The notes beneath the pieces are model-generated. The model did no database searches. It saw only the letters and a list, made by a program, of their open reading frames with translations, and was not told the origin of the DNA. DNA of 64,000 bases from Megalopta genalis (lineage: Eukaryota > Arthropoda > Insecta > Hymenoptera > Halictidae): positions 1 to 64,000 of the forward strand of contig NW_027476279.1 of NCBI RefSeq assembly GCF_051020955.1, in the 5' to 3' direction. The stretch's first letter is position 1. Every line of letters starts with the position of its first letter. A program made the translations under genes and the position numbers. Positions 53,931-64,000 of this stretch are shown piece after piece.

Positions 53931-56900
53931 AGTGATATAGTTTCAAATGCAGACGAAACAAGTGAGTTGTCTTCAAATCCATGCGATTCACGTGATTTAG
54001 CTTCAAATCAATGCGCAGTAGAAGGCTTTTCTACGAATCCATGCAAAACAAATGGTATAGGTTCAAATACTTGTGATATACACGATTTAGCTTCAACTGC
54101 ATGCGGAGCAAACGAGTTAGCTTCAAATCCAAGGGAAACAAATGATTTAACTTCAAATCAATACGAAGTAGAAGGCTTAGCTTCAAATCCGTGCGAATCA
54201 AATGGTTTAGTTTCAAATGCTTGTGATATACATGATTTAGCTTCAACTACATGCGAAAGAAACGAGTTATCTTCAAATACAAGCGAAACACATGATTCAG
54301 CTTCAAATCAATGCGAAGTAGACGGCGTGGTTTCAAATCCAAGCGTAACAAATGGTTCAGCTTCAAATACTTGTGATATACATAATTTAGCTTCAACTGC
54401 ATGTGGAACAAACGAGTTAGCTTCAAATCCAAGCGAATCACATGATTTAGCTTCATATTAATGCGATGTTGATGGTTTAGCTTCAAATCCATGATAAACA
54501 AATGATTTAGCTTCAGATACTTACGATATAAGTGATCTAGATTCAAATGCAGGCGAAAAAAACGAGTTAGCTTCTAATCTATGCGAAACACGTGATTTAG
54601 CTTCAAATCAATGCGAACTAGAAGACAGATCTTCGAATCCATGCGAAGCAAATGGTTTAGTTACAAATACTTGTGATATGCGTGATTTTGCTTCAACAGC
54701 AAGCGAATCAAACGAGTTAGCTTCGAATCCATGCGAAATGCATGATTTAACTTCAAATCAATGCGATGTAGAAGGCTTAGCTTCAAATCCAGGCGAAACA
54801 AATGGTATAGCTTCAAATGCTTGTGATATACATGATTTAGCTTCAACTGCATGTGGAACAAACGAGTTAGCTTCAAATCCAAGCGAAACACATGATTTCG
54901 ATTCAAATCAATGCGAAGTAGAAGGCTTAGCATCAAATCCATGGGAATCAAATGGTTTAGCATCAAATAATTGTGATGTACATGATTTACCTTGAACTGC
55001 ATGTGAAACAATCGAGTTGGCTTCAAATGCATGCGAAACACATGATTTGGCTTCAAATCAATGCGAAGTAGAAGGGTTATCTTCGAATCCATGCGAAACA
55101 AATGGTTTAGCTTCAAACACTTGTGATATACATGATTTAGCTTCAACTGCATGCGAAACAAACGAGATAGCTTCAAATCCATGCGAAACATATGATCTAA
55201 GATCAAATCAATGCGAAGTAGAAGGCTTAGCTTCAAATACATGAGAAACATATGGTTAGCTTCAAATCAATTGGAAGTAGAAGGCTTAGCTTCAAATCCA
55301 AGCGAAACACATGATTTGCATTCAACTCAATGCGAAGTAGAAGCCTTAGCTTCAAATCCTTGCGAAACGAATGGTTTAGCTTCAAATACTCGTTATATTC
55401 ATGATTTAACTTCAACTGCATGTCGAACAAACGAGTTAGCTTAATATCCAAGCGAAACATATTATTTAGCTTCAAATCAATGCGAGGTAGAAGGCTTGGC
55501 TTCAAATCCATGCGAATCAAACGGTTTAGCTTCAAATACTTGTGATATACTTGATTTATATTCAAGTGCATGCGAAACAAACGAGATAGCTTCACATCCA
55601 TGCGAAACATATGATTTAACATCAAATCAATGCGAAGTAGAAGGCATAGCTTCAAATCCATGGGAATAAAATGGTTTAGCTTCAAATACTTGTGATATAC
55701 ATGATTTAGCTTCAACTGCATGCGAAACAAACGAGCTAGCTTCAAATCCATGCGAAACACACGATTTAGCTTCAAATCAATGCGAAGTAGAAGGGTTATC
55801 TTCGAATCCATGCGAAACAAATGGTTTAGCTTCAAACACTTGTGATATACATGATTTAGCTTCAACAGCATGCGAAACAAACGAGTTAGCTTCAAATCCA
55901 AGCGAAAAACATGATTTAGCATCAAGTCAACGCGAAGTTGAAGGCTTAGTTTCAAATCCATGCGAAACAAACGAGATTGCTTCAAATCCATGTGAAACAC
56001 ATGATTTAGCTTCAAATCGAAGCGAAATAGAAGGCTGAACTTCGAATCCATGCGAAACACATGATTTAGCTTCAAATCAATGCGAAATAGAAGGCTGAAC
56101 TTCGAATCCATGCGAAACAAATGGTTTAGCTTCAAATACTTGTGATATACATGATTTACATTCAACAGCAAGCGAAACAAACGAGTTAGCTTCAAATCCA
56201 TGCGAAACACATGATTTAGCATCAAATCAATGCGAAGTAGAAGGCTGATCTTTGAATCCACACGAAAGAGATTATTTAGCTTCAAATACTTGTGATATAC
56301 ATGATTTAGCTTCAACAGCATGCGAAACAAACGTGTTAGCTTCGAATCCAAGCGAAAAACATAATTTAGCATCAAGTCAACGCGAAGTAGAAGGCTTATC
56401 TTCAAATCCATGCGAAACAAATCGTTTAGCTTCGAATACTTGTGATATACATGATTTACCTTCAACTGCATGTGATACAAACGAGTTAGCTTAAAATCCA
56501 AGCGGTACACATGATTTAACTTCAAATCAATGCGAAGAATAAGGGTGATCTTCGAATCCATGCTAATCAAACGGTTCAGATTGAAATACTTGTGATATAC
56601 ATGATTTAGCTACAACTGCATGCGAAACAAACGAGTTAGCTTCAAATCCATGCTAAACACATGATTTAGCTGCAAATCAATGCGAAGTAGAAAGCTGATC
56701 TTCGAATCCTTGCGAAACAAATGGTTTAGCTTCAAATACTTGTGATATACATGATTTAGCTTCAAATGCAGGCGAAACGAACGAGTTAGCTTCGAATCCA
56801 TGGGAAACACATGATTTAGCTTCAAATCAATGCGAAGTAGAAGGATTAGCTACAAGTTAATGAGAAACAAATCAATAATCTTCAGATAATTGCGATATAA

Positions 56901-58941
56901 GTGGTATAGCTTCAAATGCAGGCGAAGCAAATGAGTTTGCTTCCAATCCATGCGAAACACATGATTTAGCTTCAAATCAATGCGAAGTAGAAGGCTTAGC
57001 TTCAAATACATGAGAAACATATGGTTAGCTTCAAATCAATTGGAAGTAGAAGGCTTAGCTTCAATTCCAAGTGAAACACATGATTTGCATTCAACTCAAT
57101 GCGAAGTAGAAGCCTTAGCTTCAAATCCTTGCGAAACGAATGGTTTAGCTTCAAATACTTGTGATATTCATGATTTAACTTCAACTGCATGTCAAACAAA
57201 CGAGTTAGCTTAAAATCCTAGCGAAACATATTATTTAGCTTCAAATCAATGCGAAGTAGAAGGCGTTGTTTCAAATCCATGTGCAACAAATTGTTTAGCT
57301 TCAAATACTTGTGATATACATGATTTAGCTTCAACAGCATGCGAAACAAACGTGTTAGCTTAAAATCCAAGTGGAACACATGATTTAACTTCAAATCAAT
57401 GCGAAGAATAAGGGTGATCTTCGAATCCATGCTAATCAAACGGTTCAGATTGAAATACTTGTGATATACATGATTTAGCTACAACTGCATGCGAAACAAA
57501 CGAGTTAGCTTCAAATCCATGCTAAACACATGATTTAGCTGCAAATCAATGCGAAGTAGAAGGCTGATCTTCGAATCCTTGCGAAACAAATTGTTTAGCT
57601 TCAAATACTTGTGATATACATGATTTAGCTTCAAATGCATGCGAAACAAACGTGTTAACTTCAAATCCATACGAAACACATGATTTATCATCAAATCAAG
57701 GCGAAGTAGAAGGCTTATCTTCGAATCTATGCGAAACAAGTGGTTTAGCTTCAAATACTTGTGATATACATGATTTAGCTTCAACTGCATGCGAAACCAA
57801 CGAGTTAGCTGCAAATCCATGCAAAGCACATGATTTAGCCTCAAATCAATGCGAAGTAGGAGGCATAGCTTCAAATCCATGCGAACCGTATGATTTGGTT
57901 TCAAATACTTGCGAATATAAGTGATATAGCTTCAACTGCATGCGAAACAAACGTGTTATCTTCTAATCCATGCGCAACCACATGATTTAGCTTCAAATAA
58001 ATGCGAAGTAGAAGGCTTAGCTTCAAATCCATGCGAAACGAATGATTGAGCTCCAAATGCTTGCGAATATAAGTGATATAGCTTCAAATGCAGACGAAGC
58101 AAACGAGTTAGCTTCAAATCCATGCCAAACACATGATTTAGCTTCAAATCAATGCGAAGTAGAAGGCTTATCTTCGAATCCCTGCGAAACAAATGGTTTA
58201 GCTTCAAATACTTGTGATATACATGATTTAGCATCAAATTCAGGCGAAATAAACGAGTTAGCTTCAAATCCATGCGAAACACATGATATAGTTTCAAATT
58301 CATGAGAAACACATGGTTCAGCTTAATATTCATGCGAAACAGATGGTTTAGATTCAGATACTTGTGATAAACATGATTTAGCTTCAACTGCATGCGAATC
58401 AAACGAGTTAGCTGCAAATCCATGCAAAGCACATGATTTAGCCTCAAATCAATGCGAAGTAGAAGGCTTAGGTTCAAATCCATGCGAAACGAATAATTGA
58501 CATTCAAATACTTGCGAATATATGTGATATAGCTTCAAATGCTGGCGAAACAAACGAATTAGCTTCAAATCCATGCAAAACACATGATTTAGATTCAAAT
58601 CAATGCGAAGTAGAAGGCTTAGCTTCAAATCCATGCGAAACGAATGGTTTAACTACCAATACTTGCGAATATATGTGATCTAGCTTCAAATGCAGGCGAA
58701 AAAAACGAGTTAGCTTCTAATCTATGCGAAACACGTGATTCAGCTTCAAATCAATGCGAACTAGAAGGCAGAACGAATCCATGCGAAACAAATGGTTTAG
58801 TTTCAAATACTTGTGATATGCGTGATTTTGCTTCAACAGCAAGCGAATCAAACGAGTTAGCTTCGAATCCATGCGATACACATGATTTAGCTTCAAATCA
58901 ATGCGAAGTAGAAGGCTTATCTTCGAATCCATACAAAAGAA
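53931..58941. repeat. Family G macro-unit, copy 1 (5,011 bp)
   Basis: Landmark at 53,931 to landmark at 58,942. In order it holds the 868-type stretch (to about 54,546), a stretch like 4,860-5,363 (to about 55,056), family B-like blocks (55,056-57,480, including the ATGGTTAGC losses near 55,252 and 57,021 and a three-stop marker at 56,866), a mixed stretch to about 57,955, and a family F piece (57,956-58,640, equal to 51,837-52,521). Matches to copy 2 run at offsets 5,011, 5,161 and 4,711, changing in steps of 150 or multiples, so HOR register is kept through each rearrangement. Confidence 0.85.
55233..56570 (-). other. 445-codon repeat-encoded open frame, probably not a gene
   Basis: Minus-strand frame of the same decapeptide type in family G copy 1. 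The homologous position in copy 2 (60,394-61,281) is open for only 295 codons because 450 bp (three HORs) are absent. It ends at the copied one-base loss near 55,252. Variation in length by whole HORs between recent copies, without compensating conservation, argues against a maintained protein. Confidence 0.15.
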
Positions 58942-61900
58942 AGTGATATAGTTTCAAATGCAGACGAAACAAATGAGTTGTCTTCAAATCCATGCGATTC
59001 ACGTGATTTAGCTTCAAATCAATGCGCAGTAGAAGGCTTGTCTACGAATCCATGCAAAACAAATGGTATAGGTTCAAATACTTGTGATATACACGATTTA
59101 GCTTCAACTGCATGCGGAGCAAACGAGTTAGCTTCAAATCCAAGGGAAACAAATGATTTAACTTCAAATCAATACGAAGTAGAAGGCTTAGCTTCAAATC
59201 CGTGCGAATCAAATGGTTTAGTTTCAAATGCTTGTGATATACATGATTTAGCTTCAACTACATGCGAAAGAAACGAGTTATCTTCAAATACAAGCGAAAC
59301 ACATGATTCAGCTTCAAATCAATGCGAAGTAGACGGCGTGGTTTCAAATCCAAGCGTAACAAATGGTTCAGCTTCAAATACTTGTGATATACATGATTTA
59401 GCTTCAACTGCATGTGGAACAAACGAGTTAGCTTCAAATCCAAGCGAATCACATGATTTAGCTTCATATTAATGCGATGTTGATGGTTTAGCTTCAAATC
59501 CATGATAAACAAATGATTTAGCTTCAGATACTTACGATATAAGTGATCTAGCTTCAAATGCAGGCGAAAAAAACGAGTTAGCTTCTAATCTATGCGAAAC
59601 ACGTGATTTAGCTTCAAATCAATGCGAACTGGAAGACAGATCTTCGAATCCATGCGAAGCAAATGGTTTAGTTACAAATACTTGTGATATGCGTGATTTT
59701 GCTTCAACAGCAAGCGAATCAAACGAGTTAGCTTCGAATCCATGCGAAATGCATGATTTAACTTCAAATCAATGCGAAGTAGAAGGCTTAGCTTCAAATC
59801 CAGGCGAAACAAATGGTATAGCTTCAAATGCTTGTGATATACATGATTTAGCTTCAACTGCATGTGGAACAAACGAGTTAGCTTCAAATCCAAGCGAAAC
59901 ACATGATTTCGATTCAAATCAATGCGAAGTAGAAGGCTTAGCATCAAATCCATGGGAATCAAATGGTTTAGCATCAAATAATTGTGATGTACATGATTTA
60001 CCTTGAACTGCATGCGAAACAAACGAGATAGCTTCAAATCCATGCGAAACATATGATCTAAGATCAAATCAATGCGAAGTAGAAGGCTTAGCTTCAAGTT
60101 AATAAGAAACAAATCAATAATCTTCAGATAATTGCGATATAAGTGGTGTAGCTTCAAATGCAGGCGAAGCAAATGAGTTTGCTTCCAATGCATGCGAACC
60201 ACATGATTTAGCTTCAAATCAATGCGAAGTAGAAGGCTTATCATCAAATCCATGCGAATCAAACGGGTTAGCTTCAAACACTTGCGACATACATGATATA
60301 GCTTCAACTGCATGCAAAACAAACGAGTAAGCTTCCAATCCATGCAAAACACATGATTTAGCTTCAAATCAATGCGAAGTAGAAGGCTTAGCTTCAAATA
60401 CATGAGAAACATATGGTTAGCTTCAAATCAATTGGAAGTAGAAGGCTTAGCTTCAAATCCAAGCGAAACACATGATTTGCATTCAACTCAATGCGAAGTA
60501 GAAGCCTTAGCTTCAAATCCTTGCGAAACGAATGGTTTAGCTTCAAATACTCGTTATATTCATGATTTAACTTCAACTGCATGTCGAACAAACGAGTTAG
60601 CTTCAAATCCAAGCGAAAAACATGATTTAGCATCAAGTCAACGCGAAGTTGAAGGCTTAGTTTCAAATCCATGCGAAACAAACGAGATTGCTTCAAATCC
60701 ATGTGAAACACACGATTTAGCTTCAAATCGATGCGAAATAGAAGGCTGAACTTCGAATCCATGCGAAACACATGATTTAGCTTCAAATCAATGCGAAATA
60801 GAAGGCTGAACTTCGAATCCATGCGAAACAAATGGTTTAGCTTCAAATACTTGTGATATACATGATTTACATTCAACAGCAAGTGAAACAAACGAGTTAG
60901 CTTCAAATCCATGCGAAACACATGATTTAGCATCAAATCAATGCGAAGTAGAAGGCTGATCTTTGAATCCACACGAAAGAGATTATTTAGCTTCAAATAC
61001 TTGTGATATACATGATTTAGCTTCAACAGCATGCGAAACAAACGTGTTAGCTTCGAATCCAAGCGAAAAACATAATTTAGCATCAAGTCAACGCGAAGTA
61101 GAAGGCTTATCTTCAAATCCATGCGAAACAAATCGTTTAGCTTCGAATACTTGTGATATACATGATTTACCTTCAACTGCATGTGATACAAACGAGTTAG
61201 CTTAAAATCCAAGCGGAACACATGATTTAACTTCAAATCAATGCGAAGAATAAGGGTGATCTTCGAATCCATGCTAATCAAACGGTTCAGATTGAAATAC
61301 TTGTGATATACATGATTTAGCTACAACTGCATGCGAAACAAACGAGTTAGCTTCAAATCCATGCTAAACACTTGATTTAGCTGCAAATCAATGCGAAGTA
61401 GAAAGCTGATCTTCGAATCCTTGCGAAACAAATGGTTTAGCTTCAAATACTTGTGATATACATGATTTAGCTTCAAATGCAGGCGAAACGAACGAGTTAG
61501 CTTCGAATCCATGGGAAACACATGATTTAGCTTCAAATCAATGCGAAGTAGAAGGCTTAGCTACAAGTTAATGAGAAACAAATCAATAATCTTCAGATAA
61601 TTGCGATATAAGTGGTATAGCTTCAAATGCAGGCGAAGCAAATGAGTTTGCTTCCAATCCATGCGAAACACATGATTTAGCTTCAAATCAATGCGAAGTA
61701 GAAGGCTTAGCTTCAAATACATGAGAAACATATGGTTAGCTTCAAATCAATTGGAAGTAGAAGGCTTAGCTTCAAATCCAAGTGAAACACATGATTTGCA
61801 TTCAACTCAATGCGAAGTAGAAGCCTTAGCTTCAAATCCTTGCGAAACGAATGGTTCGGCTTCAAATACTTGTGATATCCATGATTTAACTTCAACTGCA

Positions 61901-62987
61901 TGTCAAACAAACGAGTTAGCTTAAAATCCAAGCGAAACATATTATTTAGCTTCAAATCAATGCGAAGTAGAAGGCGTTGTTTCAAATCCATGCGCAACAA
62001 ATTGTTTAGCTTCAAATACTTGTGATATACATGATTTAGCTTCAACAGCATGCGAAACAAACGTGTTAGCTTCAAATCCAAGCGAAAAACATAATTTAGC
62101 ATCAAGTCAACGCGAAGTAGAAGGCTTATCTTCAAATCCATGCGAAACACATGATTTAGCTTCAAATCAATGCGAAGTAGAAGGCTTAGCTTCAAGTTAA
62201 TAAGAAACAAATCAATAATCTTCAGATAATTGCGATATAAGTGGTATAGCTTCAAATGCAGGCGAAGCAAATGAGTTTGCTTCCAATCCATGCGAACCAC
62301 ATGATTTAGCTTCAAATCAATGCTAAACACATGATTTAGCTTCAAATCAGTGCGAAGAAGAAGGGTGATCTTCGAATCCATGCAAAACAAATGGTTTACC
62401 TTCAAACACTTGTGATAGACATGATTTAGCTTCAACTGCATGCGAAAGAAACGAGTTATCTTCAAATACAAGCGAAACACATGATTCAGCTTCAAATCAA
62501 TGCGAAGTAGACGGCGTGGTTTCAAATCCAAGCGTAACAAATGGTTCAGCTTCAAATACTTGTGATATACATGATTTAGCTTCAACTGCATGTGGAACAA
62601 ACGAGTTAGCTTCAAATCCAAGCGAATCACATGATTTAGCTTCATATTAATGCGATGTTGATGGTTTAGCTTCAAATCCATGATAAACAAATGATTTAGC
62701 TTCAGATACTTACGATATAAGTGATCTAGCTTCAAATGCAGGCGAAAAAAACGAGTTAGCTTCTAATCTATGCGAAACACGTGATTCAGCTTCAAATCAA
62801 TGCGAACTAGAAGGCAGATCGAATCCATGCGAAACAAATGGTTTAGTTTCAAATACTTGTGATATGCGTGATTTTGCTTCAACAGCAAGCGAATCAAACG
62901 AGTTAGCTTCGAATCCATGCGATACACATGATTTAGCTTCAAATCAATGCGAAGTAGAAGGCTTATCTTCGAATCCATACAAAAGAA
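58942..62987. repeat. Family G macro-unit, copy 2 (4,046 bp)
   Basis: Same order as copy 1 but without the family F piece and with a family B insertion at about 60,019-60,365 that matches 7,119-7,465 (three-stop marker at 60,108). Further three-stop markers lie at 61,577 and 62,206. After about 62,430 it rejoins the 868-type units (GAAAGAAACGAGTTATC) and ends at the landmark 62,988. The minus frame is open for 295 and 340 codons. The latter runs straight across the recombined join near 62,430, showing that open frames here follow unit length and not gene structure. Confidence 0.85.
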
Positions 62988-64000
62988 AGTGATATAGTTT
63001 CAAATGCAGACGAAACAAGTGAGTTGTCTTCAAATCCATGCGATTCACGTGATTTAGCTTCAAATCAATGCGCAGTAGAAGGCTTGTCTACGAATCCATG
63101 CAAAACAAATGGTATAGGTTCAAATACTTGTGATATACACGATTTAGCTTCAACTGCATGCGGAGCAAACGAGTTAGCTTCAAATCCAAGGGAAACAAAT
63201 GATTTAACTTCAAATCAATACGAAGTAGAAGGCTTAGCTTCAAATCCGTGCGAATCAAATGGTTTAGTTTCAAATGCTTGTGATATACATGATTTAGCTT
63301 CAACTACATGCGAAAGAAACGAGTTATCTTCAAATACAAGCGAAACACATGATTCAGCTTCAAATCAATGCGAAGTAGACGGCGTGGTTTCAAATCCAAG
63401 CGTAACAAATGGTTCAGCTTCAAATACTTGTGATATACATAATTTAGCTTCAACTGCATGTGGAACAAACGAGTTAGCTTCAAATCCAAGCGAATCACAT
63501 GATTTAGCTTCATATTAATGCGATGTTGATGGTTTAGCTTCAAATCCATGATAAACAAATGATTTAGCTTCAGATACTTACGATATAAGTGATCTAGCTT
63601 CAAATGCAGGCGAAAAAAACGAGTTAGCTTCTAATCTATGCGAAACACGTGATTTAGCTTCAAATCAATGCGAACTAGAAGACAGATCTTCGAATCCATG
63701 CGAAGCAAATGGTTTAGTTACAAATACTTGTGATATGCGTGATTTTGCTTCAACAGCAAGCGAATCAAACGAGTTAGCTTCGAATCCATGCGAAATGCAT
63801 GATTTAACTTCAAATCAATGCGATGTAGAAGGCTTAGCTTCAAATCCAGGCGAAACAAATGGTATAGCTTCAAATGCTTGTGATATACATGATTTAGCTT
63901 CAACTGCATGTGGAACAAACGAGTTAGCTTCAAATCCAAGCGAAACACATGATTTCGATTCAAATCAATGCGAAGTAGAAGGCTTAGCATCAAATCCATG
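62988..64000. repeat. Family G macro-unit, copy 3, cut by the window end
   Basis: Matches 58,942-59,954 (offset 4,046) and 53,931-54,943, including small features such as ACAAGTGAG near 63,015 shared with 53,958 but not with 58,969 (ACAAATGAG), and CATAATTTAGC near 63,438 shared with 54,381. Copy 3 is therefore closer to copy 1 than to copy 2 at these sites. The array continues beyond the window. Confidence 0.85.

Larger units (their letters stand above)
1..64000. repeat. 30-bp satellite array with 150-bp higher-order repeat, filling the whole window
   Basis: Every part of the window I read consists of 30-bp units sharing the core TTAGCTTCAAAT. Five variants occur in fixed order; on the + strand they translate as LASTACETNE, LASNPCETHD, LASNQCEVEG, LASNPCETNG and LASNTCDIHD, giving a 150-bp period. 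The consensus is about 37% GC, carries five CpG per 150 bp and one GCATGC site per 150 bp (in the ACETNE unit). Long stretches keep exact phase, for example about 11,341-12,950, while others (about 1-3,000 and 26,400-39,800) contain many units that are not 30 bp. No single-copy DNA, poly-A tail, transposon end, tRNA or rRNA is visible, and both edges of the window lie inside the array. By established analogy this resembles a satellite with higher-order repeats. The centromeric or heterochromatic location is inference. I do not recognise the family. Confidence 0.97.

Noticed and set aside
4276..63518. Five related + strand open frames (4,276; 52,940; 53,967; 58,978; 63,024) as a gene family
   Set aside because: They are copies of one repeat block. 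They mostly start at TTG, lack any signal or domain, and are flanked by frameshifted repeats. Most changes noted among units alter the amino acid.
1..64000. CRISPR array (regular 30-bp spacing, conserved core and variable part)
   Set aside because: The variable parts are only five recurring types in fixed order, not unique spacers. The period is far shorter than a repeat plus spacer, and there is no leader or cas gene.
1..64000. Zinc-binding or disulfide-knot protein from the regular cysteines
   Set aside because: One cysteine every 10 residues gives no known metal-binding spacing, and the Cys codon is often replaced by Ser, Gly or Trp.
1..64000. Telomeric repeat or known alpha-type satellite
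   Set aside because: The unit has no G-rich telomere motif, and neither the 171-bp alpha monomer nor a CENP-B box motif is present.
1..64000. Promoters, terminators, tRNA, rRNA, origins and attachment sites
   Set aside because: AT-rich TATA-like strings and short inverted motifs (GCATGC) recur with the unit and have no separate context. No cloverleaf, rRNA motif or hairpin with a T-run was seen.

Overview
The window is one uninterrupted satellite/minisatellite array from end to end. I see no unique flanking DNA, no recognisable gene, no RNA gene and no transposon. The basic unit is 30 bp with a conserved 12-base core (TTAGCTTCAAAT) and a variable 18-base remainder, so the window holds about 2,100 units (64,000/30). 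Five unit types normally follow one another in a fixed order and make a 150-bp higher-order repeat (HOR). Read on the + strand, the five types encode the decapeptides LASTACETNE, LASNPCETHD, LASNQCEVEG, LASNPCETNG and LASNTCDIHD. GC of the hand-built 150-bp consensus is about 37% (55 of 150). A third level is built on this: segments of about 0.6 to 5 kb are duplicated in tandem or re-used tens of kb apart.

Organism: the sequence gives no direct taxonomic marker. Tens of kilobases of nested tandem repeat with higher-order structure are typical of eukaryotic heterochromatin (pericentromeric or other satellite) and not of bacterial or viral genomes. I infer a eukaryote and cannot say which.

Layout: 1-2,420, left part of a ~1.85-kb repeat (family A). 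2,421-5,363, a segment re-used at about 49-55 kb. 5,364-7,000, older mixed HORs with a 600-bp echo. 7,001-16,854, family B, made of 600-bp blocks arranged in three macro-copies (3,660 bp, 3,209 bp, then a partial). 16,855-21,060, family C, with duplications offset by exact multiples of 150 bp. 21,061-26,430, family A again, with three consecutive intervals. 26,431-29,241, the most diverged stretch. 29,242-39,410, family D, whose right half is a mosaic of three left-hand donors. 39,411-47,380, family E, a 4,725-bp tandem duplication with an internal deletion in copy 2. 47,381-53,040, family F, a 2,830-bp tandem duplication with constant offset. 53,041-64,000, family G, an 868-bp and then 5,011/4,046-bp tandem series that also carries blocks of families B and F.

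Coding potential: two of the six frames are open across the 150-bp consensus, one on each strand, because the unit length is a multiple of three. The longest open frame is 620 codons on the minus strand. Both frames are broken many times by stops and by indels that are themselves copied with the repeats. Most changes I noted in the + frame alter the amino acid. I therefore annotate the window as a non-coding satellite, or at most a decayed repeat-protein sequence. Nothing here forms an operon or pathway. The content of interest is the nested architecture, the recombination junctions, and the contrast between inherited indels and private single-base indels that may be assembly errors.
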